Below are positions 1 through 8,874 of a stretch of DNA of 64,000 bases, piece by piece. This stretch comes from Metabacillus niabensis. GTDB lineage: Bacteria > Bacillota > Bacilli > Bacillales > Bacillaceae. Under the pieces are notes generated by a model that was not told the origin of the DNA, made no database searches, and was given only the letters and a program-made list of their open reading frames with translations. The position numbers and the translations under genes are program-made. The stretch spans positions 186,001 through 250,000 of the forward strand of contig NZ_JAIVLH010000002.1 of the NCBI RefSeq assembly GCF_020524345.1. Direction: 5' to 3'. Position 1 is the first letter of the stretch. Each line of letters starts with the position of its first letter.

Positions 1-89
1 CTAACAATCGGGGTGCAGTACAATGAATGGTGATTGCGAAAATGCTAATAATGTAAGCCCAAATTCTTCGTCCATATAACTGTTATCTT

Positions 90-1058
90 TTAATTTAATT
101 CGATCGTAGAGCAAACTCCCTCACTTTGTCCTTTTCTATCGTTTAAATAAAACGTATTTTCTGTTGCTGGAGAAAATTGTTGAGTTTTACAATATTTTAT
201 TCGATAATCTGATGGAGTCATTCCAGTCTTCTCCAAAAATATTCTACTAAAATGAGAAGTGTGTTTGAATCCAGCTTCTAACCCTACTTCTGATATTGAC
301 TTTTTTGGTTCAGTTTGCAACAGTCTTTTTGCTCGATTTATTCTGCATCCCATAAGATATTTTATTATGGTTCCTCCAGTCACCTCTTTGAATATATGGG
401 ACATATAATATTTACTGATAATGAGGTTTTTTGCAATACTGTCCAATGTTACATTTTCATGATAATGCTGTTCAATCCACAATATTATCCTTCTTACATG
501 TTGTGCTTTTTCAGATTCAACTTGAATCAGCCTATTTAAGTGAGTCTGACTTAGTTCGAAAATTTCAAATAACAGTTGAATCACCAATGTTTGTATTTTT
601 GCCTCACTAAAACGGTTGTTTAATGCCATGTCATACATCACTGATGTATTCTTGCTCTCTTCATATAAATCTGCAATTTTTTCGATCAACTTCTCAATCC
701 GTGACAGCAAATCATCTGGTATGTTACGAAACAAGCAATTGTTAAAAGTATTAAAAGGGCCTAATAATTCAGGAAAGTCAAGAACATCCAGGTTTGATTG
801 AATTAATTCAGAAGAAAAATGAATAACACTTCGTTCATATGGTTCAGGTGGCAACGGATTCGCGCGGTGAAGAGTTAATCCATTCATCAGAATAATATCC
901 CCTGGTTGCAAATAATAAACCTTATTATTGATTAAGTAGTTGCAATTCCCTCTATGAAACATATAAATTTCAAAATCCGAATGAGAATGGAAATCAAAAT
1001 TGTCTGATTTAGGATTGCCCCTGTTTCGGTAGAAAGCTAGATTACATGTTTTCACCAT
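90..1058 (-). CDS. AraC-family transcriptional regulator with N-terminal cupin sensor
   Basis: Likely DNA-binding regulator of the adjacent sugar ABC operon. The first ~110 of 322 residues look like an AraC-type cupin (HSHSDFEIYMFHRG, then LQPGDIILMNG). Residues ~190-287 carry the two helix-turn-helix motifs of the AraC family, with the second-HTH signature ISEVGLEAGFKHTSHFSRIF and the closing GMTPSDYR. The ATG at 1058 has GGGAGG 4-5 bases upstream. It is the last gene of a four-gene minus-strand run, 27 bases after the permease stop, so it is probably co-transcribed and autoregulated. The ligand is unknown; a sugar is inferred from context. Confidence 0.9.
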   Translation of the reverse strand: MVKTCNLAFYRNRGNPKSDNFDFHSHSDFEIYMFHRGNCNYLINNKVYYLQPGDIILMNGLTLHRANPLPPEPYERSVIHFSSELIQSNLDVLDFPELLGPFNTFNNCLFRNIPDDLLSRIEKLIEKIADLYEESKNTSVMYDMALNNRFSEAKIQTLVIQLLFEIFELSQTHLNRLIQVESEKAQHVRRIILWIEQHYHENVTLDSIAKNLIISKYYMSHIFKEVTGGTIIKYLMGCRINRAKRLLQTEPKKSISEVGLEAGFKHTSHFSRIFLEKTGMTPSDYRIKYCKTQQFSPATENTFYLNDRKGQSEGVCSTIELN

Positions 1059-1085
1059 TACACCTCCCGCCTCCCTTTCTAATGA

Positions 1086-1922
1086 TTATTTAAGCCCGGT
1101 TGTCGAAATGCCTTCTACGAGGTACTTTTGAAAGAATAAAAAGATGATAAACACCGGTAACAACGAAACGATTGACATCGCAAACAACGGTCCCCATTCT
1201 GTCACTGATGATGGGTCGGAAAACAATCGTAAGCCTAGAGAAACAGTAAATAAATTCGGGTCATTTAGATAAATTAAGGGTCCCATAAAATCGTCCCATG
1301 TCCAATAGAAAGAAAAAATAGCAACGGTTGCCAATGTCGGTTTCATCAACGGCAGGATAATTCTGTAAAAGATTCCGAAAGTGCTGCATCCATCAATAAC
1401 GGCTGCCTCGTCTAATTCTCTTGGAATACCTTTAATAAACTGGATCATTAAAAAAATGAAAAAAGCAGAACCACCAAAGAAAGCTGGTAACGTTAGAGGA
1501 TTATATGTATTAACCCATCCAAGATTGTGGAACAAAACATACTGTGGGATTAAAGTGACTTGTGTCGGAAGCATAATTGTTCCTAACAAGCAGATAAACA
1601 ATACTCGTTTAAACTTGAAGTCCAAACGGGCAAATCCAAAAGCGACTAATGAAGATGAGAATAGTGTACCGATTACTACAAGTAATGTTACAAGTCCTGA
1701 GTTTAAAAAGAAAGAGCCAAATGTAATACCTCCGAAACCTTTCCAGCCTTGAACATAATTTCCCCATTCCAGAGCGTTAGGAATCAGGGAAGCTGCATTT
1801 TTGAATACTTCTGATTCTGGTTTTAAAGAACTAGCCAATGTCCACAAAATTGGATAAAGCATGACAAAACCGATACTTATTGTGAAAAAGTGAAAGACAA
1901 AGCTTCTTGTCGATTTTTTCAT
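1086..1922 (-). CDS. Carbohydrate ABC transporter permease, MalG type
   Basis: Inner permease of a binding-protein-dependent sugar importer, 278 residues with about six membrane helices. The cytoplasmic EAA loop, which docks the ATPase, is visible as ELDEAAVIDGCSTFGIFYRI followed by ILPLMKP. The C-terminus ends in VEGISTTGLK, typical of MalG-type permeases (GAVKG-like end). The ATG follows GGTGGGAAG. The start lies two bases beyond the stop of the upstream MalF-type gene, so the two are translationally linked. No ATPase gene is in the operon; such systems commonly share a general MsmX-type ATPase encoded elsewhere (inference). Confidence 0.93.
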   Translation of the reverse strand: MKKSTRSFVFHFFTISIGFVMLYPILWTLASSLKPESEVFKNAASLIPNALEWGNYVQGWKGFGGITFGSFFLNSGLVTLLVVIGTLFSSSLVAFGFARLDFKFKRVLFICLLGTIMLPTQVTLIPQYVLFHNLGWVNTYNPLTLPAFFGGSAFFIFLMIQFIKGIPRELDEAAVIDGCSTFGIFYRIILPLMKPTLATVAIFSFYWTWDDFMGPLIYLNDPNLFTVSLGLRLFSDPSSVTEWGPLFAMSIVSLLPVFIIFLFFQKYLVEGISTTGLK

Positions 1923-1924
1923 AT

Positions 1925-2890
1925 TTACTTCCCACCTTCCGACTCATAATAAACCCATGCAGAGGATGACTTGAAGATCAATCCTGTAAATATCGCTACA
2001 ATAATTAACATAATCCACGCCATTGCTGATGCGTATCCCATTTGAAAAGAAGTAAATCCTTTCTCATATAAATACACCGCATAAAATAACGTTTTGTCGA
2101 GTGGACCACCTGCAGTAATTAAAAAGCTTTGCGTAAAGGTCATAAAACCACCAATTACTTGCATGACTAAGTTAAAAAAGATGACAGGCGTCAGCATCGG
2201 GAGAGTTATTCTTATAAATTGACTAAATTTGGTTGCACCATCAACTGCCGCAGCCTCATAAAGTTCGACTGGAATTTGTTTCAGTCCGGCTAAAAATATC
2301 AACATTGGAGAGCCGAATTGCCAAACAACGAGAAGAATTAACGTCCACAAAGCAAAGTTCGGATCTGCAATCCAGTTCGGTCCTTCCATTCCAAAAATAC
2401 CAAGAATGCCATTCACTGCTCCCTCCAAACCGAACAGCTGCTTCCACATAACGGCGACAGCTACACTTCCGCCTACGATCGATGGGACATAATAAACAGC
2501 CCGGTAAACACCAATTCCACGTCGAGGCTTTACAAATAACATCGCCACAAACAAAGCGAACGCAAGCTTTAATGGAACAGATATAAACACAAACGTAAAC
2601 GTTACCTTAAGAGCGGTCCAAAATCGCGGGTCTTCTGTAAACATATTGATGTAATTTTCAAGACCGATCCATTTTGGAGTTGTTAACATATCATAATCCG
2701 TAAATGACAAATAGAGTGAAGCAATCATTGGACCAATTGTAAAAACAAGAAATCCAAGTAACCATGGTGAAATAAACGCAAGAGCTGTACATTCCTTTTT
2801 CAAACTTTTCTTCAAATTAGCGACTTTTGTACGTTGATGAGTAACTACTTCAATATTCGATATCTCTTTTGTGTTTGTATCCGCTTTCAA
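1925..2890 (-). CDS. Carbohydrate ABC transporter permease, MalF type
   Basis: Partner permease of the MalG-type protein, 321 residues with six or seven membrane helices. The EAA loop is present as ELYEAAAVDGATKFSQFIRI followed by TLPMLTP. I chose the TTG at 2890 because GGAGGTG lies six bases upstream; the open frame extends five codons further to a TTG at 2905 that overlaps this ribosome binding site. A charged cytoplasmic leader (~40 residues) precedes the first helix. It lies between the binding protein and MalG genes, the usual order for sugar importers. Confidence 0.92.
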   Translation of the reverse strand: MKADTNTKEISNIEVVTHQRTKVANLKKSLKKECTALAFISPWLLGFLVFTIGPMIASLYLSFTDYDMLTTPKWIGLENYINMFTEDPRFWTALKVTFTFVFISVPLKLAFALFVAMLFVKPRRGIGVYRAVYYVPSIVGGSVAVAVMWKQLFGLEGAVNGILGIFGMEGPNWIADPNFALWTLILLVVWQFGSPMLIFLAGLKQIPVELYEAAAVDGATKFSQFIRITLPMLTPVIFFNLVMQVIGGFMTFTQSFLITAGGPLDKTLFYAVYLYEKGFTSFQMGYASAMAWIMLIIVAIFTGLIFKSSSAWVYYESEGGK

Positions 2891-2920
2891 TCTTCGCACC
2901 TCCAATGGTATAAAAAATAT

Positions 2921-4234
2921 TTATTTGTTTTTAGTTAATATTTCTGCCGCTTCTTCCCTAAATTGAGTGGCCGCTTCTTCCGCACTGATGTTTCCATAAT
3001 TTAATCGCTCTATGATTCGATCAAACAATATACCCACTTCACCTGATCCAGGTGGTTCAGGTGGATAAATTGGACTTGAATGAGATTCAACTCGTTCAAC
3101 ATAGTCGAACATCTCTTTCCCTGCATCATTCATTTTTGGTCTTAAATGTTCCCGAACTTTTTTTGAAATAGGGACCCCTCTTTCGGCAGCAAGTAATTCA
3201 TTGGCTTCTATATCATTTGTAATAAAATCAACAAATTTAGCTGCCGCTTCTTTATGTTTTGAATCTTTTGAGATAGAGAAGAACTGAGACGGTTTTAAAT
3301 AGAGCCCCTCTTTTCCACCAGAAGTGCTAGGGAAAACAGCTAATTTAATATCCTTTCCTGCTGATTGCTGTAAAGCCACAATTTGGTTGCTGTGAAACCA
3401 AAGAAAAGGAGACTTTTCATGAACAATTAACTCATCTTCAAGGCCTTGAATTGCCGATGTTACCTTTGGCGGTGCCGCGATGCCAGCCTTTAACAACTCG
3501 TCCCAATATTGAAGGAAGTCTATTAGAAATTTGTCATCTTCATATCCTAGTCCCGTTCCATCACTGTTATAAACTTCAAAGCCATGTTGTCTTAAATAAA
3601 TGTTAAACCATGGCAGAGCATTTGCTACTCCTCCTGCACCATACATACCTTCCCCGAATTTTTCTTGGAGCTGCATGGAAATGTTTGCGAAATCCTCCCA
3701 TGTATAACCGGGCTTAAACTCTTCTATTCCTGCTTTTTTAAACATTTCAGGGTTATATGCAATCGCTGGAGAATTCGTGCCTAAATTAACAGCGTAAAGC
3801 TTCCCATCAACATATCCTCCTTCAATATACGCCTTACCAACATCACTCAAATCTAGTGTACCTGTTTCAACATATGAGTTCATATCGACAATAAGGTCTC
3901 GATCAATATATTCCATTAATTTCGCATAATCCATTTGAATAACGTCAGGCAAGTTTTTACCTGCAGCGGCAGTCGCTAATTTTTGCCAATACCCATCCCA
4001 ACCTGTAAATTCAGGAATAACGTGTATATCCGGATTTTCTTTTTCAAATAATTGTATAGCTCTTAGGGTTTTATCATGGCGATCCTGAGATCCCCACCAG
4101 GTAACTCGAAGCTGAATTTTCCCGTCTTTAACCCCCGTATTTGCACCATTTACTGTAAAACTGCAACCCGACATTAAACCTGCCAGTAAAACGAAAATGA
4201 CAAGAATAGTTACTTTTTTTTCGTAGAAAGACAC
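2921..4234 (-). CDS. Extracellular sugar-binding lipoprotein of ABC importer
   Basis: Solute-binding protein that hands a carbohydrate to the two downstream permeases. GTG at 4234 is preferred: AAAGGAGG stands eight bases upstream, whereas the longer frame to 4297 has no such site. From that GTG the protein has 437 residues, begins with a short charged stretch and a hydrophobic signal, and shows the lipobox LMSGC, so it is a lipid-anchored exported protein. The mature part has the usual family 1 features (LRVTWWGSQDRHDKTLRAI near the start; ATAAAGKNLPDVIQMDY). The substrate cannot be read from sequence. First gene of the operon, behind a cre site. Confidence 0.9.
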   Translation of the reverse strand: MSFYEKKVTILVIFVLLAGLMSGCSFTVNGANTGVKDGKIQLRVTWWGSQDRHDKTLRAIQLFEKENPDIHVIPEFTGWDGYWQKLATAAAGKNLPDVIQMDYAKLMEYIDRDLIVDMNSYVETGTLDLSDVGKAYIEGGYVDGKLYAVNLGTNSPAIAYNPEMFKKAGIEEFKPGYTWEDFANISMQLQEKFGEGMYGAGGVANALPWFNIYLRQHGFEVYNSDGTGLGYEDDKFLIDFLQYWDELLKAGIAAPPKVTSAIQGLEDELIVHEKSPFLWFHSNQIVALQQSAGKDIKLAVFPSTSGGKEGLYLKPSQFFSISKDSKHKEAAAKFVDFITNDIEANELLAAERGVPISKKVREHLRPKMNDAGKEMFDYVERVESHSSPIYPPEPPGSGEVGILFDRIIERLNYGNISAEEAATQFREEAAEILTKNK

Positions 4235-4302
4235 TTGGAATTCCTCCTTTGCGGTTAACTTTTGCACAATGATATACATCCATTGATAAATCATCAAGAG
4301 TA

Positions 4303-4316
4303 TGTTAACGCTTACA
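4303..4316. promoter_or_regulatory. cre site (CcpA operator) before sugar ABC operon
   Basis: TGTTAACGCTTACA matches the catabolite-responsive element consensus TGWNANCGNTNWCA at every defined position. It lies 69 bases upstream of the binding-protein GTG, where CcpA with HPr-Ser-P would repress transcription when glucose is present. The site match is direct; repression is inferred from the family. Confidence 0.75.
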
Positions 4317-4611
4317 AATTTATATTACTCTAAAAATGTATAAAACTTCTATCCTCCTTCCGACTAGAAGTAACCATGTACTATATCCTCATGATTTTAG
4401 AGTTGTTTTAATTATAGTAAAAACCTGAAAACAATGCTTGATCCTCGTTGTGTTTTTTTCTATGAAAAATTAACTCTCGTTGCTGTATAAGTTTATCATT
4501 CTATAAAAAACAGGCAGAGACCAAATAGAAGAATCGTAATTCTACACAAATACAAACTCTTCTTGCAAGATTGATTAACACCAAGAAAGCTCTTCGAACT
4601 GAGACTAAAAC
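4317..4611. other. Non-coding stretch between sugar operon and Nudix gene
   Basis: AT-rich DNA that should hold the promoter of the minus-strand sugar operon at its left end and the 3' end of the Nudix transcript at its right end. I could not fix a convincing -35/-10 pair or a strong terminator. No coding frame with a ribosome binding site was found. Confidence 0.5.
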
Positions 4612-5082
4612 TCAAGCTTTTTTACCGATAACAACATGTTCGGTTGATTTTGGTAACTTTTTTAGTGAGCTTTTAAGAAATTCAGGGTAGAGTACTAGGT
4701 GTCCCAGTTCATCTATAGGAACCCACTTGTAAATTAGTCTTTCACCCTCTTCTCCATAAAAAGCCTCGCTACCAAATTTAGGTTGACTTTTAAATGAAAC
4801 TTCATAATATAAACCTATTTCATGAAAATTTTTATGATTATATTCAAAAAAATTTTCAGTAAACCACAGCAAATTATTTACTATTATATCTAACCCCAGC
4901 TCTTCTTTTATTTCTCTCGTAATACTTGTTCGTGAATCTTCTAGTACTTCTACCCTTCCCCCCGGTATAGCCCAATGTTGATCATTTACTTGTTTGTGAA
5001 CTAGCACATGATTTTTTTCAATCATAATTGCTGCTACCCTATAATTAAAAACAGCTGTTTCCAGGTTAAATGTAGCATCCAT
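4612..5082 (-). CDS. Nudix hydrolase
   Basis: Hydrolase of a nucleoside diphosphate linked to another moiety. The full Nudix box is present: GGRVEVLEDSRTSITREIKE followed by ELGL fits G-x5-E-x7-REUxEExGU without deviation, giving the metal-binding helix. Length 156 residues is typical of stand-alone Nudix proteins. The ATG follows AAAAGGGGATGAG. The insert FFEYNHKNFHEIGLYYEV resembles Nudix proteins of the ADP-ribose or nucleotide group, but the substrate cannot be assigned. It is followed downstream by non-coding DNA and preceded by the GNAT gene on the same strand. Confidence 0.9.
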   Translation of the reverse strand: MDATFNLETAVFNYRVAAIMIEKNHVLVHKQVNDQHWAIPGGRVEVLEDSRTSITREIKEELGLDIIVNNLLWFTENFFEYNHKNFHEIGLYYEVSFKSQPKFGSEAFYGEEGERLIYKWVPIDELGHLVLYPEFLKSSLKKLPKSTEHVVIGKKA

Positions 5083-5205
5083 TTTTATCTCATCCCCTTT
5101 TCAAATAGTTAAGATCATACCTATACTTCTAACATTAGATTATTCTACTTATTGTCTCCATCATCCTCTAGGATTTTTGGATTGTACCCGCTACCTAAAA
5201 GAACG

Positions 5206-5742
5206 TTATCTATTTCTTATCAAGGAATAAACATATGTATCATACGCCTTTTCATTTTGATACATATAATTCCTAAGAATCCCTTCTTTTTGAAATCCTA
5301 CTTTGGAAAGCAATTGATTAGAAGCTTCATTTTCTGTAAAAACAACAGCTCCTATACGAGTAATGTCTAATTCATCAAATCCATATTGGATTACTTTTAA
5401 GACTGCTTCAGAAGTGAAACCCTTTCTCCACTGTTTTGGATGTATTTCGTATCCTATTTCTGCTCGTTTATGTTTAGGAGACCAAGCATTAAATCCAATT
5501 GTGCCGATTATTCCCTGTATTCCTTTTCTTTCAATTCCCCAACGAATTCCTTTTTTCTCTTTATAACTGTTTGCAAAAAATTCGACAAACGCTTCAGCTT
5601 GCTCTAGATTATTTAACGTCTCATGACCATAATATCTCGTCACATTTTCATTAGAAAAACAAGCAAATATGCCCTCGGCATCATCCCTTGAAATTTCTCT
5701 TAATACTAATCTATCTGTTTCTAATCTAGGGAAAATTTCCAT
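5206..5742 (-). CDS. GNAT N-acetyltransferase, RimJ/RimL type
   Basis: Acetyl-CoA dependent acetyltransferase of 178 residues. It opens with PRLETDRLVLREISRDDAEG, the signature start of the RimJ/RimL-like (Acetyltransf_3) group, and contains the acetyl-CoA-binding segment IGYEIHPKQWRKGFTSEAV. ATG at 5742 was chosen because AAGGAGG lies about nine bases upstream and because family members begin here; the frame is open for 45 further codons without family similarity. The acceptor (ribosomal protein N-terminus, amino acid or antibiotic) is unknown. Confidence 0.88.
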   Translation of the reverse strand: MEIFPRLETDRLVLREISRDDAEGIFACFSNENVTRYYGHETLNNLEQAEAFVEFFANSYKEKKGIRWGIERKGIQGIIGTIGFNAWSPKHKRAEIGYEIHPKQWRKGFTSEAVLKVIQYGFDELDITRIGAVVFTENEASNQLLSKVGFQKEGILRNYMYQNEKAYDTYVYSLIRNR

Positions 5743-5930
5743 CTCCAGGATCCTCCTTGTAGTATATTTCAACTGTGAATGTGTAAGATTGTTACTGCTT
5801 CCCGCTTTTGAAATCATAACAATATTATACATAATTACCAAAATTTTAAAAATAAAGTGTAAATCATTTTTAAGCATGCTACATTCGAAATGTACCTAAC
5901 AATATTAATCGTGAAGGGAAGAATGTATGA

Positions 5931-6377
5931 ATGAAATGTAAAACTGAAACAATTCCAAACTATCGTGTTGCTTATGTACGAAGAGTTGGTCCATATGGTC
6001 CTGAAAACATAAAGGTGATGGAGGAATTAAAAAAGTGGGCTAGAGAAAAAGATCTTCTTAAAACAGCAATCCTGTTTGGCATTCCACAAGACAACCCTGA
6101 AACCATGCAACCTGAAAACTGCAAATTTGACGCATGTATTGTGATCTCAGAAAACTATGAGATAGATGGAACAATTAGTGTAAAAGAAATTTCAGGTGGG
6201 AATTACCTTGTTTACGAAGTCAAACATACAGCAGTAGATATCCAAAAAGCATATGAAAATATTTTATTAGCCATCCAAAACAATGAGTTTGAAATGGATA
6301 ACAAACCAATTATAGAAAGATACACAGGTGATATAAATACGAATCCTACTTGTGAAATATGCGTCCCTATGAATTGA
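5931..6377 (+). CDS. GyrI-like small-molecule-binding protein
   Basis: Stand-alone effector-binding domain of 148 residues of the GyrI/SbmC and AraC/BmrR C-terminal fold. The start IPNYRVAYVRRVGPYGPENI is the typical first strand of this fold, and the middle shows the characteristic FGIPQDNPETMQPENCKFDA and the GGNYLVYEVKHTAVDIQKAY helix. The ATG follows GAAGGGAAGAATG. No DNA-binding domain is attached, so it may sequester or modify a compound rather than regulate. Divergent from the GNAT gene. Confidence 0.82.
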   Translation: MKCKTETIPNYRVAYVRRVGPYGPENIKVMEELKKWAREKDLLKTAILFGIPQDNPETMQPENCKFDACIVISENYEIDGTISVKEISGGNYLVYEVKHTAVDIQKAYENILLAIQNNEFEMDNKPIIERYTGDINTNPTCEICVPMN

Positions 6378-6474
6378 AAATAGTCATTATGGCAAAATAT
6401 TTTCTTCTATCCAAACTAAATAACTTATTTTGTGAGATAATATTAATATCTCTTACAAAGAAAGTTGGAACGTT

Positions 6475-6648
6475 GTGAAAAATAAACAAAATAAATATGA
6501 AGTTAATGAAAAAGTTCGTCTTAAGGCTACTAATGAAATTGTAACGATCAGCAACAGCAGTTACGTCGCAAATATGAAGCGATATTCTTATACACTAAAA
6601 GAATACCCAAATACGTTTTACTTTGAAGAGGAATTAAATTCGATTTAA
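6475..6648 (+). CDS. Small uncharacterised protein, 57 residues
   Basis: An open frame from GTG 6475 to TAA 6648 encodes a lysine- and tyrosine-rich 57-residue protein (starts MKNKQNKYEVNEKVRLKATN, ends FYFEEELNSI). The codon composition looks coding, and EKVRLKATNEIVTI resembles small SH3-like beta folds seen in short Bacillus proteins. There is only a weak Shine-Dalgarno (AGTTGGAAC). No function is recognised. It follows the GyrI-like gene by about 100 bases and may share its transcript. Confidence 0.55.
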   Translation: MKNKQNKYEVNEKVRLKATNEIVTISNSSYVANMKRYSYTLKEYPNTFYFEEELNSI

Positions 6649-6663
6649 GAAATGGCATTCCTG

Positions 6664-6739
6664 CTAAAAGCTTAATGATCTACTGCACATTTTCAACGAT
6701 TATTTTGATTATGTGTGTAGATCATCTTTCTGCTTTTAG
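6664..6739. repeat. Long imperfect inverted repeat downstream of small ORF
   Basis: CTAAAAGC at 6664-6671 pairs with GCTTTTAG at 6732-6739, and inside them ATGATCTAC with a CACA extension pairs with TGTG and GTAGATCAT. The stem can exceed 20 base pairs with an AT-rich loop. No U-tract follows on the plus strand, so it may be a weak terminator or an mRNA-stabilising structure. Confidence 0.45.
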
Positions 6740-6799
6740 AGATAATTCTCAATCATAATAAATATTCTTCATACAGCCTCTGAATAAAACTCATCTTAT

Positions 6800-8419
6800 T
6801 TACTCATTTTTATATTTTCTATATTTAGCTATTCCTAAATCATTTAAAAGATTGCTTTTCGCCGCCATCCCTAAGTACACAAGAGCCCCAGTCACAATAC
6901 TTACAATAGAAACGATACATGCATTAATATATGTACTATGACTCTCAAGAAGCCAATTTTCTGTTAATAGTTTCAAAGATATCACAGCTATTGACATGAT
7001 CGCAGAAAGAAAAATGATAGGCTTTAATGTTTTAATCAAAGTCTTGTAGTCAAAGCCAATGGTTTTCTGAATAAAATACACATTATACAAGACAGACAGG
7101 GTTAAACCACAATAAGTAGCTATAACAGGTCCCACCTCTTTAAAAATAGGGATAAAAATAATATTTAAAACTATTTTTACGATGACTCCAATCATTATTC
7201 CGATCATGACTTTCTTTTGTTTATTTAATCCCTGCATAATCGCTGTTGTAACAGTAAACAAAGCAAAAACGACAGATGCCATGGAATAAGATTGCATAAT
7301 CTCTCCGCCTAGATCAGGACTATTTCTATTTCCGAAGATCATCAAAAAAATAGGTTTGCTAAGAATAGTTAATCCTATTGCTGCAGGTAAAATAAAAAAC
7401 ATGAGAGTTTGCAATGTGCGGGTAATCTTATGTTGGACCTCACCGATCTTTCCGTTAGTAAAAGATGATGTGATACCTGGTATTAATGACATGCCGAATG
7501 CTGTAGCTAATGATACTGGTACCATTATGAGAATTTGGGTTAAGCCAATAACTGAATTTATCTTCTCTGCTTCTAATAATGTATAGTCGATAAGTCGAAA
7601 TAACTTGTTAATTGTGAATGTGTCTATGTTCTGGAAAATAGGAATAGTTAAGCCGGTAACAACAAATGGTATCGCATATCCAATTAACTCTTTAAACATG
7701 GAGATTACTGCTACATTCTCGTTCATTGAGCTTTCTTCCATTTGTTTTTTTATTAATTTTTTCCTTGATAAGATTATGACAATCAAGACAGCAAAACCTG
7801 CTACTCCACCAATAAAGGCTGCGAAGGTTGCTAATCCTACAGCATTTCTAATGGATTGATTTAGAATATGTATAGCAGTATATGCACCAGCCAAAATAAA
7901 GACAATACGGACAACCTGTTCTAGAACTGTACTAATAGCTGATGGACCCATGGATTGACTTCCTTGAAAATAACCCCTAAGTATGCTCATTGGAGGGATG
8001 ATCAATAATGCAAAACTGACAAGGCGAATCACATACTCAACATCTTCAACAGTATTCCCTGATAAGCTGTCCGGATCTGATAATACCCTGGCTAAGCTAG
8101 GAGCAAGTGAATAAAGGATAGTAAAAGAGACAACACCACTTACCGTCATAAGCAGCATTCCATACCTCAATAGGGTGAGTCCTGCTTTATAATTCCCCTG
8201 CTCATTATATTTAGAAACAAATTTGGATACCGCTAAGGGTAAACCTATTGTAGATAAACTTAAAAAAATCGTATAAGGTTTATAAGCATACTGGTATAAT
8301 GCATATCCATGTATCCCAACTAACGCAGTAAAGGGAATGATATAAATAAACCCTAATACCTTTGAAATAAGTGTTGCAGCAGTTAAGAAAAAAGTTCCTC
8401 TTAAAAATTTGTTTTCCAC
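6800..8419 (-). CDS. MurJ/SpoVB-type polysaccharide or lipid II flippase (YtgP-like)
   Basis: Integral membrane flippase of the MVF/PST (MOP) superfamily with about 14 helices over 539 residues. The N-terminus RGTFFLTAATLISKVLGFIY and the segment LSLSTIGLPLAVSKFVSKYN follow Bacillus YtgP, the protein described as a lipid II flippase (MurJ); SpoVB and YabM are paralogues of similar length. The GTG start at 8419 has GAGGTG six bases upstream. Location alone does not separate the peptidoglycan, cortex and exopolysaccharide roles, so no symbol is given. The C-terminus KYRKYKNE is cytoplasmic and basic. Confidence 0.88.
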   Translation of the reverse strand: MENKFLRGTFFLTAATLISKVLGFIYIIPFTALVGIHGYALYQYAYKPYTIFLSLSTIGLPLAVSKFVSKYNEQGNYKAGLTLLRYGMLLMTVSGVVSFTILYSLAPSLARVLSDPDSLSGNTVEDVEYVIRLVSFALLIIPPMSILRGYFQGSQSMGPSAISTVLEQVVRIVFILAGAYTAIHILNQSIRNAVGLATFAAFIGGVAGFAVLIVIILSRKKLIKKQMEESSMNENVAVISMFKELIGYAIPFVVTGLTIPIFQNIDTFTINKLFRLIDYTLLEAEKINSVIGLTQILIMVPVSLATAFGMSLIPGITSSFTNGKIGEVQHKITRTLQTLMFFILPAAIGLTILSKPIFLMIFGNRNSPDLGGEIMQSYSMASVVFALFTVTTAIMQGLNKQKKVMIGIMIGVIVKIVLNIIFIPIFKEVGPVIATYCGLTLSVLYNVYFIQKTIGFDYKTLIKTLKPIIFLSAIMSIAVISLKLLTENWLLESHSTYINACIVSIVSIVTGALVYLGMAAKSNLLNDLGIAKYRKYKNE

Positions 8420-8623
8420 AAAAGCACCTCAAAACTTTGTCTATTATTCTGGAAATGTAACCTTATCTATATTAGCATGTTTTTTCATTGATTTAATGAA
8501 TCCATTCAAACAATATCTGTGTCTTTTTTCACATCGTTTCATATCATATAACAATGTACTAACAAATGGAGATTAGTTCTAGAAATCCTTTTTTGACAAA
8601 TTGATAAAAAGGAGAAATGAAAA

Positions 8624-8836
8624 GTGACAGTTGTTCATTTTGTGGAAGAAAATACGGTTTTGTTGTGTCAGTTATTAAATCATGTTCCTTCTGAGGATGA
8701 TGCGGTAAAAATTAAAGGGCGTAAAGGGAAGGTTTTAAGCGTAAAGAATATTGAAAATCTTGTTCAAGTAAATGTGGTTCTTGAGAAAAAAGTTAAGAAT
8801 CAGCCATTAGGTAATGATAAAAAGAAAAAACGGTAA
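8624..8836 (+). CDS. Small conserved basic protein, 70 residues
   Basis: GTG start with AAAAAGGAG ten bases upstream. The protein starts MTVVHFVEENTVLLCQLLNH, contains KIKGRKGKVLSVKNI and ends in a lysine-rich tail KKKKR. The middle suggests a small beta barrel able to bind nucleic acid, but I do not recognise a named family. It is followed at once by a bidirectional terminator and lies divergent from the flippase gene. Confidence 0.7.
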   Translation: MTVVHFVEENTVLLCQLLNHVPSEDDAVKIKGRKGKVLSVKNIENLVQVNVVLEKKVKNQPLGNDKKKKR

Positions 8837-8842
8837 AAGGTA

Positions 8843-8874
8843 AAATGCGGTGACAACATTTGTCCCGCATTTTT
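8843..8874. terminator. Bidirectional intrinsic terminator
   Basis: AAAATGCGG with a bulged T and GACA pairs with TGTC and CCGCATTTT, giving a 13-base-pair stem with U-runs available on both strands. It separates the convergent small gene and the luciferase-like gene; the stop of the latter lies at the edge of the hairpin. Confidence 0.8.

Noticed and set aside
1-75. A 24-codon minus-strand frame from ATG near 75 to TAG at 1-3
   Set aside because: No ribosome binding site and no recognisable content; too short to support.
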